Part shown: one piece after another, positions 1 to 11,987 of the stretch
Numbering within the stretch: the first letter of the stretch is position 1
How the letters are laid out: every line of letters begins with the position of its first letter
Source of the DNA: Trichopria drosophilae
Lineage: Eukaryota > Arthropoda > Insecta > Hymenoptera > Diapriidae
Reading direction: 5' to 3'
Length of the DNA: 64,000 nt
NCBI GenBank assembly: GCA_030407085.1
Contig: CM059582.1
Span: 207,606,001-207,670,000 of the forward strand
Position numbers and translations under genes: made by a program
Notes under the pieces: model-generated
Seen by the model: the letters and a program-made list of their open reading frames with translations, nothing else
Told to the model about the DNA's origin: nothing
Database searches by the model: none

Positions 1-27
1 AAATGCCCACGGTTCATCTAGATGTCA

Positions 28-60
28 AAACTTACCTGAAACAAAAAAACATTTATAATT
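28..60 (-). promoter_or_regulatory. Candidate recursive splice site (RS1)
   Basis: On the minus strand a pyrimidine-rich run leads into TGTTTCAG followed directly by GTAAGTTT, so a 3' splice site abuts a full-consensus 5' splice site with no exon between them (junction between 35 and 36). This is the architecture of recursive splice sites known from long insect introns. The same 16 bases recur on the same strand at 36,307-36,322. There is no sign of an exon on the upstream side, which is AT-rich and full of stops. An ordinary donor of a very short exon remains possible. Confidence 0.5.
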
Positions 61-1284
61 AATAATTAAATACAAATTGTAATAGTAATAGTATAATAAT
101 AATAATATTAAACTAATTGATTTAAAAATAGACAAAGAAGATGAAATACTGAAAAATTAAACGATTTTATTTGTTTAATTTCTCAAAATTTTGTATATTT
201 CTAACATATAAGTTAATAATAATTCTGTTGAATGTTGTTACTTTCATCTCACAGGCGCAGATTTCATGCTCACATTCTGTTAAATCATGATTTTTTATGT
301 TTTTGATAGTTGTATCTGTTAATTTTACTAATTTTACTAATTTTGCTAATTTTAGTATTGTTTGTTGTATTTATTTATCAAAAATACTAACAAAAGAAAT
401 CATATCAACATCAATTTTCCGGAATTTATGATTTATGTTTGATTATTCCATTAGAAATATTTTATTAGTCATTTTGATATTTTTTCACCATTTCAATTTA
501 TTTTTAGGACGATTTTATATAATGCCGAGTTCTGTATGAAAGTAGAAGCACTGCAGCCGTCCGACTTGGATTAGGGATTATCAAAATAAATAGTAGGTCA
601 TTGTGTTAATATGTGTTATAAAACCGCTTTAGTTAATTCTTGTCAATTTCTTTAGTTTTCATTTTCATATCATCAGGTACTTTCTACAACTCGAAGAAAC
701 TTCGAGTAGTTTTAAAAAGAAAAAAGCTTACTTAAACTTATTTAAAATTATTTATATTTTATTTCATTCACATTTACGAAAATTTTGATACTGTTCCACC
801 AATTTATGCTAATGATTAGAATAAAAGTACTTCTGGATGTTTAAAGCGTTTTAAATTTCGCGAGTATTCTACTATTGTTAATTTCCGATAGAGGGCTACG
901 TCTCAATTCCTGATTCTCGCAAGTGTTTGAAAATAAATGAACTGGAATTATAAATTATGTATTGTGAACAAATTAATGGGAAATCCATTACGAATAGAAT
1001 TGAAGTAACAAGAAACTTTAGTAATAAACTTAAAAAAATACAGAATTTATTATCGTCAGTCACTTTATTAAAAAAAACTATTTTAATAATAGTAAGGCGA
1101 ATTATAAAATAGATTCGCGTCAATAAGGCCGAAGATTACTTTCATGCGACTCTGGGTTAAATGATTTTGCCCGAGAGATGGCGATATCTTCATTTTTTAA
1201 ATCAAATTATCAATTGTTATTATTAAAAGGAAAAAAAGACATTAAAAACCATTTGAAACTAAATGTCAGATAATTGTGGTCATG
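61..1284. other. AT-rich non-coding DNA
   Basis: No supported gene. The stretch 319-356 holds about four copies of a 9-bp AT-rich unit (AATTTTACT and variants). Position 913-925 carries one copy of the CTCGCAAGTG motif described at 1,285-1,385, and 1,176-1,186 carries a GAGATGGCGAT sequence resembling the insect CTCF core. Confidence 0.7.
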
Positions 1285-1385
1285 ATTACACGCAGAGACC
1301 TGAAAGGTTGATGTCTCGAACGTTCACCGTTTGGTGGCGCATGAATCACGTGGGTATTATGATTCTCGCAGGTGGTGAAAGACTC
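1285..1385 (+). repeat. Bipartite dispersed repeat, copy 1
   Basis: GAACGTTCACCGTTTGGTGGCGCA is followed about 30 bp later by ATTCTCGCAGGTGGTGAAA. The same two boxes in the same order and spacing occur at 61,790-61,880, and flanking bases also align, so this is a repeat family rather than two chance motifs. The first box resembles the CTCF core (GGTGGCGC). The second box recurs alone at several other places in the window. Confidence 0.7.
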
Positions 1386-1470
1386 GTTTGTTTTCGTTAA
1401 TACTGCTTACGTATTATTCATAAAAACGGAAGTATGATTATGCATTAAATGTTTACTCTAAAAAAAATTC

Positions 1471-2873
1471 ATGTATGTGAACTTTAGATTATTGGCGAAC
1501 AACAAAAAAGTAATTTACTGGCGACATGCACCCAAGAAAACTTTCAAAAAAAGGACACTTGACGTTCGAAAATTGCCAGGGGAAATAATTACGTTTGATC
1601 AAGGCGAATGCGGCTTCATATCAAAAGAGCGAATGCGCTATTTATCTTGGGTCTCGGGTGACTTGGTCTCGCAACAAATAGCAGGATGAAACGTCGACTA
1701 GTCTACCAGGAAGTGCTGCGCAAGGTGAATTCCTCCTCAGATGAACAAAATGTTGAAATCGTCGAACCAAAGAGAAAGACATGCCACTGTAGAATGGTAT
1801 GTTTCGCGTACCAACTTGGTACCAGTGTCGTATACCAGGGATCTCCTTGTAACGGGACAAGCTCGTGATTCACTGGATACTTTATAGATGTACTTTGCGA
1901 GAACCTTCGCTCGATGGAAATGCTGCATCGATTGCAGACTTTACGTCCTCGATAGTCCAATCTGAGGACTACACTTAGGATGACGAAAATTGGTTGGAAA
2001 AATTCCCTTTCCATCCACAAAGTCCGGTTTATGGTTAGTGGATCGATAAAAGTCGTTTCAACATTTATACGTGTGTCCTGCCGTTTGAAGTTGCCCGGCG
2101 ACGATAAAGTGACTTAACGTCTCGTTTGAGGTAACGTTTAATCGAGCCATCTAAAATGATGAACAAAACCACTAAGTCGATTCCAAAAAAAACGTCACTG
2201 ATGAAGAGTAGGAAGTGCTACCGTTATAGATGATAAATTTTATGACTTTGGCTAGGGCACTGTACGATCTGGATAAAAAACTGATTAAACTAAACCAGGA
2301 AACATTACCATTTCCCACACGAGTGCCTTTAAAAATGGCATGCAAAACCCAACCGATCGAACTGGGGAGTGCGATTTAATATGAAGTCATAAAAACAAAA
2401 TGATAATTGTTCCAAAGATTTTGATTCTTTGGATAGCGCAAAACCGGACGAGGCTTGTAAATACCATGAATTATTAATGTCCCGTTACCGAACCTAATCT
2501 AATAAATAAAATCTCGGAGAAATTATTTGCGAAATCGAGCAACAAAATGACGTAGTCATTATCGTTCGGTAGAACCTTGAGACTGTATCTTCCGACTTTG
2601 TGCGTTCTTTCGAATTATCTCGATACGATTGAGTCTTTACATCAGAAGCCGGATAGGAATGTTTTTTATTTCAGGAACGAATGCCAGACGAGGAAACTGG
2701 TTTCGATTCGCATCTGGAACGAGCCGATTCTCAATTTCGACTTTATCGGTCAAGTTAATACGCTGGAACTAGACCAGTTTCCACAACTCGCAAAATATAA
2801 TAGACGCGAGATAAAGAATGAAGTCCAGGTATTTATAAATCATGCCGGGGACAACCTTATCGCATGCACATGA
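1471..2873 (+). pseudogene. Decayed coding-like stretch, unidentified
   Basis: This region is clearly richer in G+C than its surroundings and holds a chain of plus-strand open segments in different frames, interrupted by stops and frame changes. They include 1,471-1,689 (72 codons from ATG), 1,686-1,868 (60 codons, overlapping the first by one codon), an open segment around 2,230-2,380, and 2,577-2,873 (98 codons with no ATG at its start). The translated pieces have ordinary protein-like composition with mixed charged and hydrophobic residues, but I recognise no domain. The best reading is one old gene, or a captured mobile or viral gene, broken by several frameshifts. A set of chance ORFs in a GC-richer patch cannot be excluded. 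Confidence 0.35.
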
Positions 2874-2879
2874 GTCCAT

Positions 2880-3960
2880 GCACTAGATTGCACACCGTTA
2901 CTTGCCGGAATAGTGAAAATATATAGTCACCGATGTCTACTAACTAGCAACTTATGGAGTTGCTGAAGATTATTTAATTAGATTGTCGTTTTAACGGAAG
3001 GATTTAACTCCTTACATCATAACTTTTCACTTCCTGTATTCTGACATTTGAAATTAAATGGGAATTTCATGGTTTGCAGTTGTCAACTGACTGTTGTCAA
3101 ACAACTCGAGTCCCTTGGGAATGACTAGTTTGAAGCAAAATTTAATTGTCAAACGAGATCACGTCGCGACGGTGCAGGAAATTCGATAATCCTGAAATCC
3201 TCACCAATCCACAATTACATTACGTGTACTAGCACTTTCCGTGAGGGCGTGCACGAACCAATCAGCAGTAGGAGTAAAGTGACCGTAGCAAAGGATGAAA
3301 CTAGTGCGTCTGCCCGACGATGAAATTAACCGCAATTACGGTCGTGTCCGCACACACAACACGCATTGGTACACATGCGAACATAACCTTGCAATTTAAA
3401 GGATGCAACAAAGAGTTTCTTTTTCTAATTGTAGCTGGAAATGGTCATTTTTAAATAGTTTCAATTTTTCCGAAAATAAAACAACCTAAATAAAAGAATT
3501 CGATGATGTTCCGATGAGGAAATGATCCAACTAATGAATTTTTTAGTCAAGGGAACCAGGAAAGGCAGAGGTAGTCCGGAACCGCAATCTGCGCCTTTCA
3601 GTTTCATTAAATTTGATTTATTCATTCGAACTTTTCAGGCATGGCGAGAATTTATATAGTGGATCCGCTGTGACGAGGAATGTTAATTACATCCAGGCGA
3701 TATATATTGGCCGATTGCCACCTGCTACCAGTCATGCGAAACAATAGAGAGAGAAGACGTTGCGATTATATTAAAGTAGGGATGCAGAGGTAGCCAAAAA
3801 CACAAATTTATTGGAGATATTCCTAGACCTATGACCTATGGTTATCATAATGACTATAATAAATTCTTAAACAAAAAAAATTGATGACAATAACAATTTT
3901 GTTTTTTATTATCCTCACAGGCTACTAACTAAACTAAAGTTACATTATAACTTTGCCCCT
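2880..3960. other. No gene seen
   Basis: Mixed-composition DNA without a sustained reading frame on either strand and without a repeat I can match elsewhere in the window. Confidence 0.6.
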
Positions 3961-3962
3961 AA

Positions 3963-4466
3963 TTGATTTACCACAATCGAATTTACAAAATACGGCCATT
4001 AGGTCGTGTTGACATCAAATCTCTCACCGGTCGACTCCAAATAAATCCTTATTCTCCTCGGCCGTTGAAATTGGAGCGCGAGCGAACGATTTATCACCAG
4101 CACCTTAAAAGTAGTAAACGACCTTTGCCGATCAGTCCAAGAAAAATGCCCCCGGCCAAAAGCCGCGGAATTTTATTACGCAATGGTCGATCCTACGCCA
4201 ATCGTCCAATTTCGCAATTTCAATGGCGGAGCCAAAGGTCTCGGATGTCTGTCTAGGATTTCACAGGATTGGCGCGAACGTATCGCGTGACTCTTTGTGC
4301 AAAACCGACCCGTAGCCAGTATGTATCGGATCTCCACCTCCTCTACTGGAAATCAACAGTATATTGTGCTCGGGCACGTAATATAGTGCAGCACGCGCCG
4401 GCTGTAGCCAGAACTCTCGTAGTCAAAGTACTTGTGTTGGCTCGTCCGTGTCTCCCGATTTCCTAG
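3963..4466. other. GC-richer patch with short ORFs, unassigned
   Basis: Two adjoining plus-strand open segments, 97 and 65 codons, neither opening with ATG, lie in a locally GC-rich stretch. The first is very rich in Arg, Pro and Ser, as expected from composition alone. I compared the minus strand with conserved rRNA sequence that I remember and saw no match. It may be a conserved non-coding element or decayed exon. Confidence 0.3.
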
Positions 4467-4602
4467 GGTTAGCTAACAGTAGATAACCAACACTTGGAAA
4501 TGCCAGTAATAAAGCGACCAGGAATGGCGTCTTCGTGCCTATGCCTCGTGCGTTCTTTAGTAAACGAGTAAGCGTGTGGGAAGAGAAGTTCGAGCAGCAG
4601 GA

Positions 4603-4833
4603 ATGGCAAATGAAGCTTTTTGCTGGATAAAAAAGGAAAAAGCAGGCACTGAAACTGAATTCAATTGGCCCGGAACGAAGGGAAATCAGAATAAATTGAA
4701 TTACCTACTCGAATGCGATTCCTTTCCATGGTTAGTATACGAATATTTCATCGCGATTTCGAACAAGGAAATTGCTTACGTAGAAGGCCGTGAAGATGAA
4801 TGTCAAATGTTCTGGGGAGGATTCCGGAATTAG
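4603..4833 (+). CDS. Small hypothetical ORF, 76 aa
   Basis: The reading frame runs from ATG at 4,603 to TAG at 4,831-4,833, and is also open upstream to a GTG at 4,576. The predicted product is soluble and mixed in charge, with a Trp/Phe/Tyr-rich middle (FPWLVYEYF) and an acidic C-terminal part. No signal peptide, membrane segment or known motif is visible. There is no recognisable splice site at its edges and no partner exon nearby. The length is near what chance allows at this composition, so it may not be a gene. It is listed because it opens with ATG and has fairly balanced residue use. Confidence 0.2.
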   Translation: MANEAFCWIKKEKAGTETEFNWPGTKGNQNKLNYLLECDSFPWLVYEYFIAISNKEIAYVEGREDECQMFWGGFRN

Positions 4834-4990
4834 TCGATGGGAGGATAATCATTTGATTTCTATTTATTGGGTTATTATTTAATTATATGGGAGGGTGTTG
4901 AATTCAATATTACATTAAATTTTTTATTTAAAAGGATCTGCCATTTTCGAAACTGTACTTTGTGACGATTGTCAAAAAAATAAAAAGAAA

Positions 4991-5009
4991 TGGCGCCCAA
5001 CGTACTGTC
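4991..5009 (+). other. tRNA-Lys primer-binding-site-like sequence
   Basis: TGGCGCCCAACGT matches 13 bases of the complement of the 3' end of insect tRNA-Lys, the usual primer site of many gypsy-type LTR elements. No convincing LTR end or coding region flanks it, so at most it marks an old LTR relic. Related sequences sit at 48,986 and, inverted, at 49,157. Confidence 0.35.
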
Positions 5010-5011
5010 GG

Positions 5012-7035
5012 AAGTTTAACTTATTCAATGTCATTCGAAACCGACGCAATGACGTCAGATCGAAGCTTTCTCGGGCAATTTAATTCATCAGAGCAAAAAC
5101 AATAAATAGATGCTACGGTACTAAGAACCTCTTCAAAGTTTATACAGGTGTAGCATTAGAACTTAAAATAAAGCTAGCTGTACTTCCACCCAGATGTTCT
5201 TTATCAACAAATTACTTTGACTGACATTTTCTAGAACTGCAATTAGCGACTATTATCTCTTCTCTAACCCAATCAGCGTTAATCTTTATCCGGTTGGCTA
5301 ATCCTCGTTTTTTCACAGTTGCGCTTATGTTGCATCTAACCAATGAATCCGCCGTTGCAGGCTTAATAGTATAGTAAGTTTTTTTTCTTAAAAAAAAAAA
5401 AGGATTGATTAGTTGACTCCAAACATGCCAAACTTCTTGAGTCCTTACAAAAAAGAGCAAGGAATATTTTTCGGTGTTATGTTCAACGACTTTTTTGATG
5501 ACTATCGTTCGCGCTACATTGGAAACGGAGATCCATGGTTATTTTCGGTGTAAATGATTCTCCGTGCAGTCATTCCAGATAAACGAAACTGACCTTCCCA
5601 ACGATTGCGTAATTGGACTCAGCAATTATGATCTGCACTTTCTAATAATAAAACTGACGATACGACGAACTTCTTATTAGGTATCGATAGGTAAGTTCAA
5701 CGCACGTGTTATAGATGCATGGAAGGATGTAATCGAGTCCGTCAGCGTACATAAATAATGAGCGAGTGCGAAAGCGTGCAATGGCTTGGAAAGAGAGAGT
5801 GAGGTGAATTGATATGCAGCAGGGTTCTCGATGCTCTTCTATCCTGTCGGAAACGAGGGGTCGGATCGTTCAAACAAACCTCCATTTTTAATTCTCCCAG
5901 CAGCTCGCTCTTTATCGCAGCAATATAAGAGATCTGCAATTTTAAACGTCATATCTTAGCTCTTTATATTAGCATTGCGCGAAGTCAATAAACTTGTGCT
6001 AGTTTAATCAAAGCCTAGTTCAAGTGGGGCGTGACCGCGTTCACTGCGCTTTAGCGAATGTTTGGCCAGAGTGCATTTTCCTGCTTGAATTGTACGCCGA
6101 GCTCTGACGTAAAACAACAACGGCTTGTTTCGACGTTAGTTTGTGCATCCCATTTGCGCGTATTTATAATTCAGGCACGACCCGACGTCGGAGAAGGGTT
6201 TTTTACGACCAAAAGCTTCATGGCTCTGCTTCAAACAGGGCAACTAATGCAAATTTAGTCATGGCGTCAAATCGATGAAAAATCTCTGGAAAGAATGGAT
6301 CTAATGCATTGGACTTTTGTAAAGTGATCTCGAAACAACGGGATCGACGTGCTTGTGCATCGAGGTGTCGGGGAATACAATACGGGATCTCGAATCAACA
6401 CGTTCATTGAATAGCTCGACAAGCGGGACCTCTTTCGGAGTCCTTGCCACCTTATCGTCAAAGTCGGGAGCGTGAAACTGAGCCGCAATCAAGCACGCCC
6501 ACACCCTCACTGCCTTTCAATTGAAAGCATCGTCGTCTCTTTGTTTTTTAAGAGTGCAGCCAATCTCATCTTCGGCCAAGTGCAGGAGGGTGATTATATC
6601 CGACGTCCCATGGACATTCCAGAGCCGAGGGAATACAGGGAATTCACTTCCTTATGGGGAGTTAATACTCGATTTGAATTTCCCATCTGACAGTTCAATG
6701 TTAATCAACAAGTTCCGTAATCATGTGCCAAATAAAATAGTAATAAAAAAAAATGATCATTGATTCTAATCGACAAAATAGACGGCTGATTTCCTGATGT
6801 TTTACACAATATTTCCTAGCAATGACATTTATGATTTATTGATGATCGCGTGAACGGAAGGGTTCACTTGATAAACGATCCGCGAAGCTTGAGTGATAAG
6901 TAACCCCTGATAAGAATCGCCGACTACTGTTGGGACGGTACCAACAAAATTGTCGTTGATTGGGTAATTCAAGGCTTGCAGCCATGAGCGTCGATTGGTT
7001 AATACGGTCCAGCGAGTGACACATGTTGCTTTGCT
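5012..7035. other. Mixed-composition DNA, no supported gene
   Basis: Several open segments of 60-82 codons occur here on both strands (for example 5,212-5,460 minus, 6,058-6,258 plus, 6,267-6,510 minus in two frames, and 6,472-6,763 plus). They overlap each other on opposite strands and mostly lack convincing starts or splice sites, so none is called. G+C is higher than in most of the window between about 5.7 and 7.0 kb. Confidence 0.5.
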
Positions 7036-7040
7036 ATTAC

Positions 7041-7067
7041 GAGAACGATGTTTTAGATATCGTTCTC
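7041..7067. other. Short perfect hairpin
   Basis: GAGAACGAT and ATCGTTCTC form a 9-bp perfect inverted repeat around a 9-base loop. It is too short for a canonical microRNA precursor and has no extension of the stem. It could be a dimeric protein-binding site. Confidence 0.5.
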
Positions 7068-7069
7068 AT

Positions 7070-8500
7070 AACGTACGAAGGTTCTATTGAACAATTAAAC
7101 TGCAGGAAAGTCGAAATATTGGCTATAAAGGAAATAATTAGGTCCATGCCAGTTAGGTGCAGAAGAAGGGTGTAATAAAATAACAAAAAATACAACATAA
7201 AAAAATGTAATTGAAAATCTTCAAATTAAGAACAAAGAAAATGAATTACAGAAAAACAACAAAGAAAAAATTCCGTGCGTACATTTCGAATATGCGCAAT
7301 AGAAAACCTGACCGGAACTGGGGTTACGTCACGACGGTGTCTGCCATGACCTTTACGGTTGTTACTGGTTTGGTTTTTTGTTTACTTTCATCCAGTTCCT
7401 GATACGAGATCGTATTTCTCTTTAAAATGTATCATTTTTATTGAAGAAGTGCAATCGAAATTTGTGTTTTGACACTCATTGTGTCTCTTATTTTTATTGG
7501 TTCCTCTTTCTATTCATTGCCATATTTCCTTTGACTCTACAATAATGGATGAAATAAAAGCTATTCCCACAATACGTAAAGTGATTATCGAATAGAATAT
7601 TTTACTGTAGGTTAGGGCTTGTTAGGGTCATAAACTTGAGGTACTCGGCGTGACGGACATTTTTATGACACTTAATGGGACTTGCAAAGATGTAAGATCC
7701 CTCGTACAAATCCCTGCAGGGTAAATATTTTTAGTGGCCACACTTCGGCCCGCAGTGTTTGCTCGAAATGAATATATTTAGTCAAACGATTACGAAAGTT
7801 AGTCCTGACATGCTGGACGTGTATTTTTTGGGAGTTTCTCATCGTCCTTGGCAAATATAGGGATGGCAAAATTATATGTGTAATACGTGATCAACATCTA
7901 CAATCGTTTTTGTGTCGGCCGACATCAAAAATATTGTTCTGAGTGATTATCGACTGATGGAGCATTCCGCCACAACGACCGCAAAGTATCTTCTTACTTT
8001 TTCAATCCCACGTAAATAACCAACAAAAATCCGGTTGCGGTTGCTACATTCTTCATTTTACTCAGGTTAGTCAGTCACCACTTTTCTTCTTTGGTATTCC
8101 ATATTTCACAATATCCGTCAATTTTTTTGTCTATTTTCATTCTAGACGTAATTCTTAAACCACCATTATAAGAGGATTTTTATTATCAGTTTTATAACTG
8201 GACGAAAAAATGTTGAAATAATAAATATTTAAGATAAACAACGAATTATTTTTAAAAATTACAATACTTAAGAATCATACATTTATTTCAAATATAATCG
8301 CGCTATGATATAGTATACTCTCGCAAGTGGAATTTTGTTATATTATGGTTCCTAAAATAAGTATCCGAACACATCAAAACACTTCCGCATATATCCGTTC
8401 GCCGAAATTAACTGACGAAATACGAATCATTCGAAAACGAAGTAAATAAAGGTGAAGCACCGAACGAGCAAAATATACACTTATTTATCGTAGCTAACAG
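7070..8500. other. No gene seen
   Basis: AT-rich DNA. An open segment at 7,211-7,402 (63 codons, TTG at its start) has a hydrophobic C-terminal stretch but no ATG start and is not called. Another copy of the CTCGCAAGTGG motif lies at 8,319-8,330. Confidence 0.6.
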
Positions 8501-8503
8501 TAT

Positions 8504-8588
8504 GGTGCCATTGGCCGAGCGTGTTAAGACGTGAACTGCTACCGGGCGGTCCCGGGTTCGAATCTCCGTCGGGGTTGAACACTTTTTT
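8504..8588 (+). repeat. tRNA-derived repeat / tRNA pseudogene
   Basis: An A-box-like TGGCCGAGCGTGTTAAGAC is followed about 30 bases later by a strong B box, GGTTCGAATC, and a run of T ends the unit. The D arm resembles leucine and serine tRNAs, but the variable region is too short and the T stem and acceptor stem do not pair properly, so this is not a working tRNA. A second copy of the same sequence is at 25,941-26,030. Confidence 0.7.
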
Positions 8589-8589
8589 C

Positions 8590-9020
8590 TCTATTATTTA
8601 TTTCCGAGCGTCTAAAAATTCCAAGTAAATCAAAGGACTGTATGTTTGTTTATCCCGGATTCCGCGAAACTGTAAGCATTTAAAATAAAGAAATAAAATA
8701 TATTTTATGTAATTTTTCTGTTGTTCGAAATTTTATAGATTATAATAGTAATGCAGTAGACTCCCGGTATAATTGTGTCTTGATATATTTACTTCCCAGC
8801 ACATTTGCCCGGTTCCATCTCGTTATATTTGCCTGTCGACGCTCTCTTTTTCCCCCAGCGGCATTTCCCTTCGTTAATGAAATCTACATAATTAAATACT
8901 TACTCAAATAGAATACAATAACACAAAATAAAAATGGTCCTCCTAGTTTCTAATATGTACTCGGATGTTTTACTCAAAATGGTGCCTCGAATATCTAACA
9001 TTGTATACAAAATTGTAATT
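8590..9020. other. No gene seen
   Basis: AT-rich sequence with no matching repeat elsewhere in the window and no sustained reading frame. Confidence 0.6.
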
Positions 9021-9021
9021 T

Positions 9022-9531
9022 TTATAACAAATCTGAAAACCCGATTTCAGCTGCTCTTAATTGACAAATCAATCTCGCAAGAACAAATACCTTATCACCT
9101 GCTCCAAAACGATTCACGCATTTACGATGAAGCCGGATCGATGCCATGGGAATAAAGTAAAACTTCTTTGCAAAAGTATCGCGTTCGAACTCGTACGTGA
9201 TAGATCTTTTTCTCAGACACGAATGTGAATGTGACAGGTGTCCCAGCATGCGTGCGCGAAAATAGCGTGCGTGATGATTTACGAACACAATTTTGCAAAT
9301 GTGTGGGTATATATACATATTTGACTGTTGTGGAGTAAACGGCGGAAGGAGGCAAAGCGACGAGTATGTAATACGCTCTGTTGAACAGACCGAGGTTCTT
9401 GGGTTGAGGTAACGTTTATCGAGTTTCACATTAATGTCGCACGAAAGACGATCGTGAAAGAGTCTCCTCTCACAGAACTCTTGTACAAGGACTTTAATTC
9501 CCGTGATAAACGTGGAGACCATGTTCAGCAT
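9022..9531 (-). CDS. Hypothetical ORF, 169 aa
   Basis: This is one of the longest ATG-initiated frames in the window, opening at 9,531 and closing with TAA at 9,022. The predicted product is basic and rich in His, Arg, Cys and Ser, with a His/Ser cluster near residue 100 and a hydrophobic N-terminus. I see no known fold, signal peptide cleavage pattern or clear membrane helix. Local G+C is above the window average, which lengthens chance ORFs. No splice signals or upstream promoter elements stand out. By a rough estimate a frame this long is uncommon but not impossible by chance in such a patch. It could be a single-exon gene of a lineage-specific type or a chance frame. Confidence 0.2.
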   Translation of the reverse strand: MLNMVSTFITGIKVLVQEFCERRLFHDRLSCDINVKLDKRYLNPRTSVCSTERITYSSLCLLPPFTPQQSNMYIYPHICKIVFVNHHARYFRARMLGHLSHSHSCLRKRSITYEFERDTFAKKFYFIPMASIRLHRKCVNRFGAGDKVFVLARLICQLRAAEIGFSDLL

Positions 9532-9670
9532 TCAATTGTCAAGAATAATATTTCAAAATTTTTTTCAATCCTTGTTTTTAGGCTATACTATTTTTATTCT
9601 TGATAAAACGTTCTTAAAAAGCATTTAAAAAATGATGATTATTAATTTAACTGGAAAGTACAAATAAAAA

Positions 9671-9712
9671 GATCGTGGGACGGTAAGCGTCCCACCAAGC
9701 GCGTTCACGATC
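9671..9712. other. Nested hairpin
   Basis: GTGGGACG (9,675-9,682) pairs perfectly with CGTCCCAC (9,688-9,695) around a 5-base loop. An alternative stem pairs GATCGTG (9,671-9,677) with CACGATC (9,706-9,712), so the two folds compete. The surrounding 9,540-10,030 holds no supported gene. Confidence 0.5.
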
Positions 9713-10032
9713 CCACTGGAGACTCTCAAGTTACGCAGTGGTACATGAACTGGTCCCTCGTGGTACGGTTGCCGTCCCATCGGTTTTTCCGACGCATGAC
9801 CCCCGACACTAGTTATGTACAGTGACGATGCTTGGTGGTACTGATGAAGAGCACAAATTATTTGTTAATGCTGTATTTGCATCATCGTACTTGCAAATAT
9901 AAAAATTTGTCGCTCATTGGTGACAGCTCCATCAGTCACCGCGTCAAAAAGTCACGTTGGAGCATGGAAAGCTACGCTTCGTAAACACGTTTTCAACCTT
10001 TTCTTAGGTATGAAATAGGCGCTCGTTACCTT

Positions 10033-10338
10033 ATGAAAGATATTTCTCCTATCATTAAACAACTCTTTGCCAAGCGTATCTTTACTCGCCATGCATTGAT
10101 TACATTTCACCGTGCACCTAACGGTGTAAACTATGAAAAGAATCAGCAACGTGGGATTACTCCGCACAAGTGCAAGGCTGATGAAATATCGCCGAACGGT
10201 TCGCATAATTACTACGAGAATGAAAATAACGCGACCCTCTTCCTGTACGGTGTAAAACTAAAAAAATGGAATTCCTGCAAACTCATAAATGCATTTAAAG
10301 TGCGGTTTCTGATTGATTTTATGTTTAAAAATGTTTGA
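10033..10338 (+). CDS. Hypothetical ORF, 101 aa
   Basis: The frame opens with ATG at 10,033 and ends with TGA. The product is basic, rich in Asn and Lys, with no recognised motif, signal peptide or clear membrane helix. Nothing around it suggests splicing. The length is compatible with chance in this composition, so it is recorded only as a possibility. Confidence 0.15.
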   Translation: MKDISPIIKQLFAKRIFTRHALITFHRAPNGVNYEKNQQRGITPHKCKADEISPNGSHNYYENENNATLFLYGVKLKKWNSCKLINAFKVRFLIDFMFKNV

Positions 10339-10417
10339 AAATGTCCAGACTTTTTTTCGACGGGATAAAAACTGTCCAGCCATTGTTCGCGTTAATCAAC
10401 AATTATCGGGACCGGGA

Positions 10418-10662
10418 TTAATTGCCGTGCTTTCGTACAAGGGATGGTCGAAATGACCTTGCACCATCGAAAATGCCAATTACTGATGCGTTGTTCGTTG
10501 TCAGGTTTAGGCCATCAAGAGCCCCGACGATGGGGACATTTCCCCGGTGTTTGGTTATTTTGGGAAAAATACCCCGAAACGATCGCGGTTTCCTCGACAA
10601 GCATGGGGAAAATCAAATTCGGCTTTTCCCGAGCGGAAATGGGGAGTTCCTATCCTGATTAA
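10418..10662. other. GC-rich patch with ORFs on both strands
   Basis: Open segments of 60-78 codons run in two plus frames and one minus frame through the same 240 bp, which is what a GC-rich non-coding patch produces. No frame is preferred. The following 10,663-11,985 holds only two overlapping minus-strand open segments (about 80 codons at 11,068-11,323) and nothing recognisable. Confidence 0.4.
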
Positions 10663-11987
10663 CGGTTATTTTTAGATTTACTCTGCGTGTAACTCTCGAG
10701 GGGACTGGCAGTAATGGAATGACAATATCGTCCACTCTCTCAATGCAGGTGTCTGTTTTCGAGCACTAAATTTAAATCCAGGAGATGTACAACATCAAAC
10801 CTTTATCAATTTTGGCCACTGAACGACATTCGTTTCAGCCGAATAATCGCTGATAATTCATGGAGCACCCCGTGAAACTTGCTGAATTGTCTGCGTTCTA
10901 AATATAACTTCAAAAGCTAAAAAATTCACTCGAAATTCAACCGAAGATTGTAGTGTTAACTAGAAAGATTATCTCTATCAAAAAAATTATTTAAAACAAA
11001 AAGTATCCGGAAATGGTTGCGGCCGAAAATTTAAGAAACTCCCGGCACATGGCCAACGCCATTATTGTTATTTATTGTATTTTAGCACGAGCTGACTGTG
11101 GGCGAGGAAGATAGGCCGCAATAACCAACGTTTTAGGAGATCGTAATGCGTGTGGAATGAAACTGTATAAAGCCGACGCGTATATAAACGCAGGAAGCCG
11201 TAAATTGATGCTTCCAGTGCGTGTGCAGCTCGCGAATTTGCGCTTATAGTCATCGTTGGTTGTGCATTGCACAAAGTCGGCTCGTATATTGTCTGCAATG
11301 AGCACATTGTGTACGGAATGCATGTTGTCCTATTTTTTTATTGGTAGGGAACGGGATCGCGACAGTCCACAACTTTTTAACGAAAAAGAAAGTGAAAATT
11401 TGCAAAGTTCATAAAATCCAAAATAGAACCGCTTGGACCACTGAATTAACCATAAAAACAACAAAAATTCAAGGAATACAATAGTATTTATCGATATCGC
11501 GTTACTAATTTATCGACTGATGGTAATTAGGGTTACTTTTTATTGCCATTCAAAATGTAACCATTTTGTGACCTCCATTAGATATCTAGAATAATTGTTA
11601 CCTTTTTACTAACTTATCTACTGATGGCAATGTAGGATGAGGTAAATTAACAACGATCGCTACAAACATCCTATTCCTTTTTTGAAAATTTTGTAATCTT
11701 GGGCCGTATGTTACTCTCATCCTCTCTTACTATTCGTTTTAAATTTCCTACACTTTAAACGTGAGTGTGACATTGTTTTAAGGGGGTCCTACGGATTGTA
11801 TCGAAAATTTCTACCTTACCGACATACCATTAGAACTCTCTTAAGCACTCACGAGGGTCCTATACCTAGACAATTTCGAGATAATTTCTTGTACCGTGGA
11901 CGTTATTAGAGTAATTACGATTCGTTAGCGGTTAGGGAACGGGGTCTGCTTTACCTCGGGTACATCCTGGTCGAAATCATGGGGGCG

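Noticed and set aside
3963..4260. Ribosomal RNA fragment on the minus strand
   Set aside because: The GC-rich stretch superficially resembled rRNA, but comparison with remembered conserved 18S and 28S blocks gave no match.
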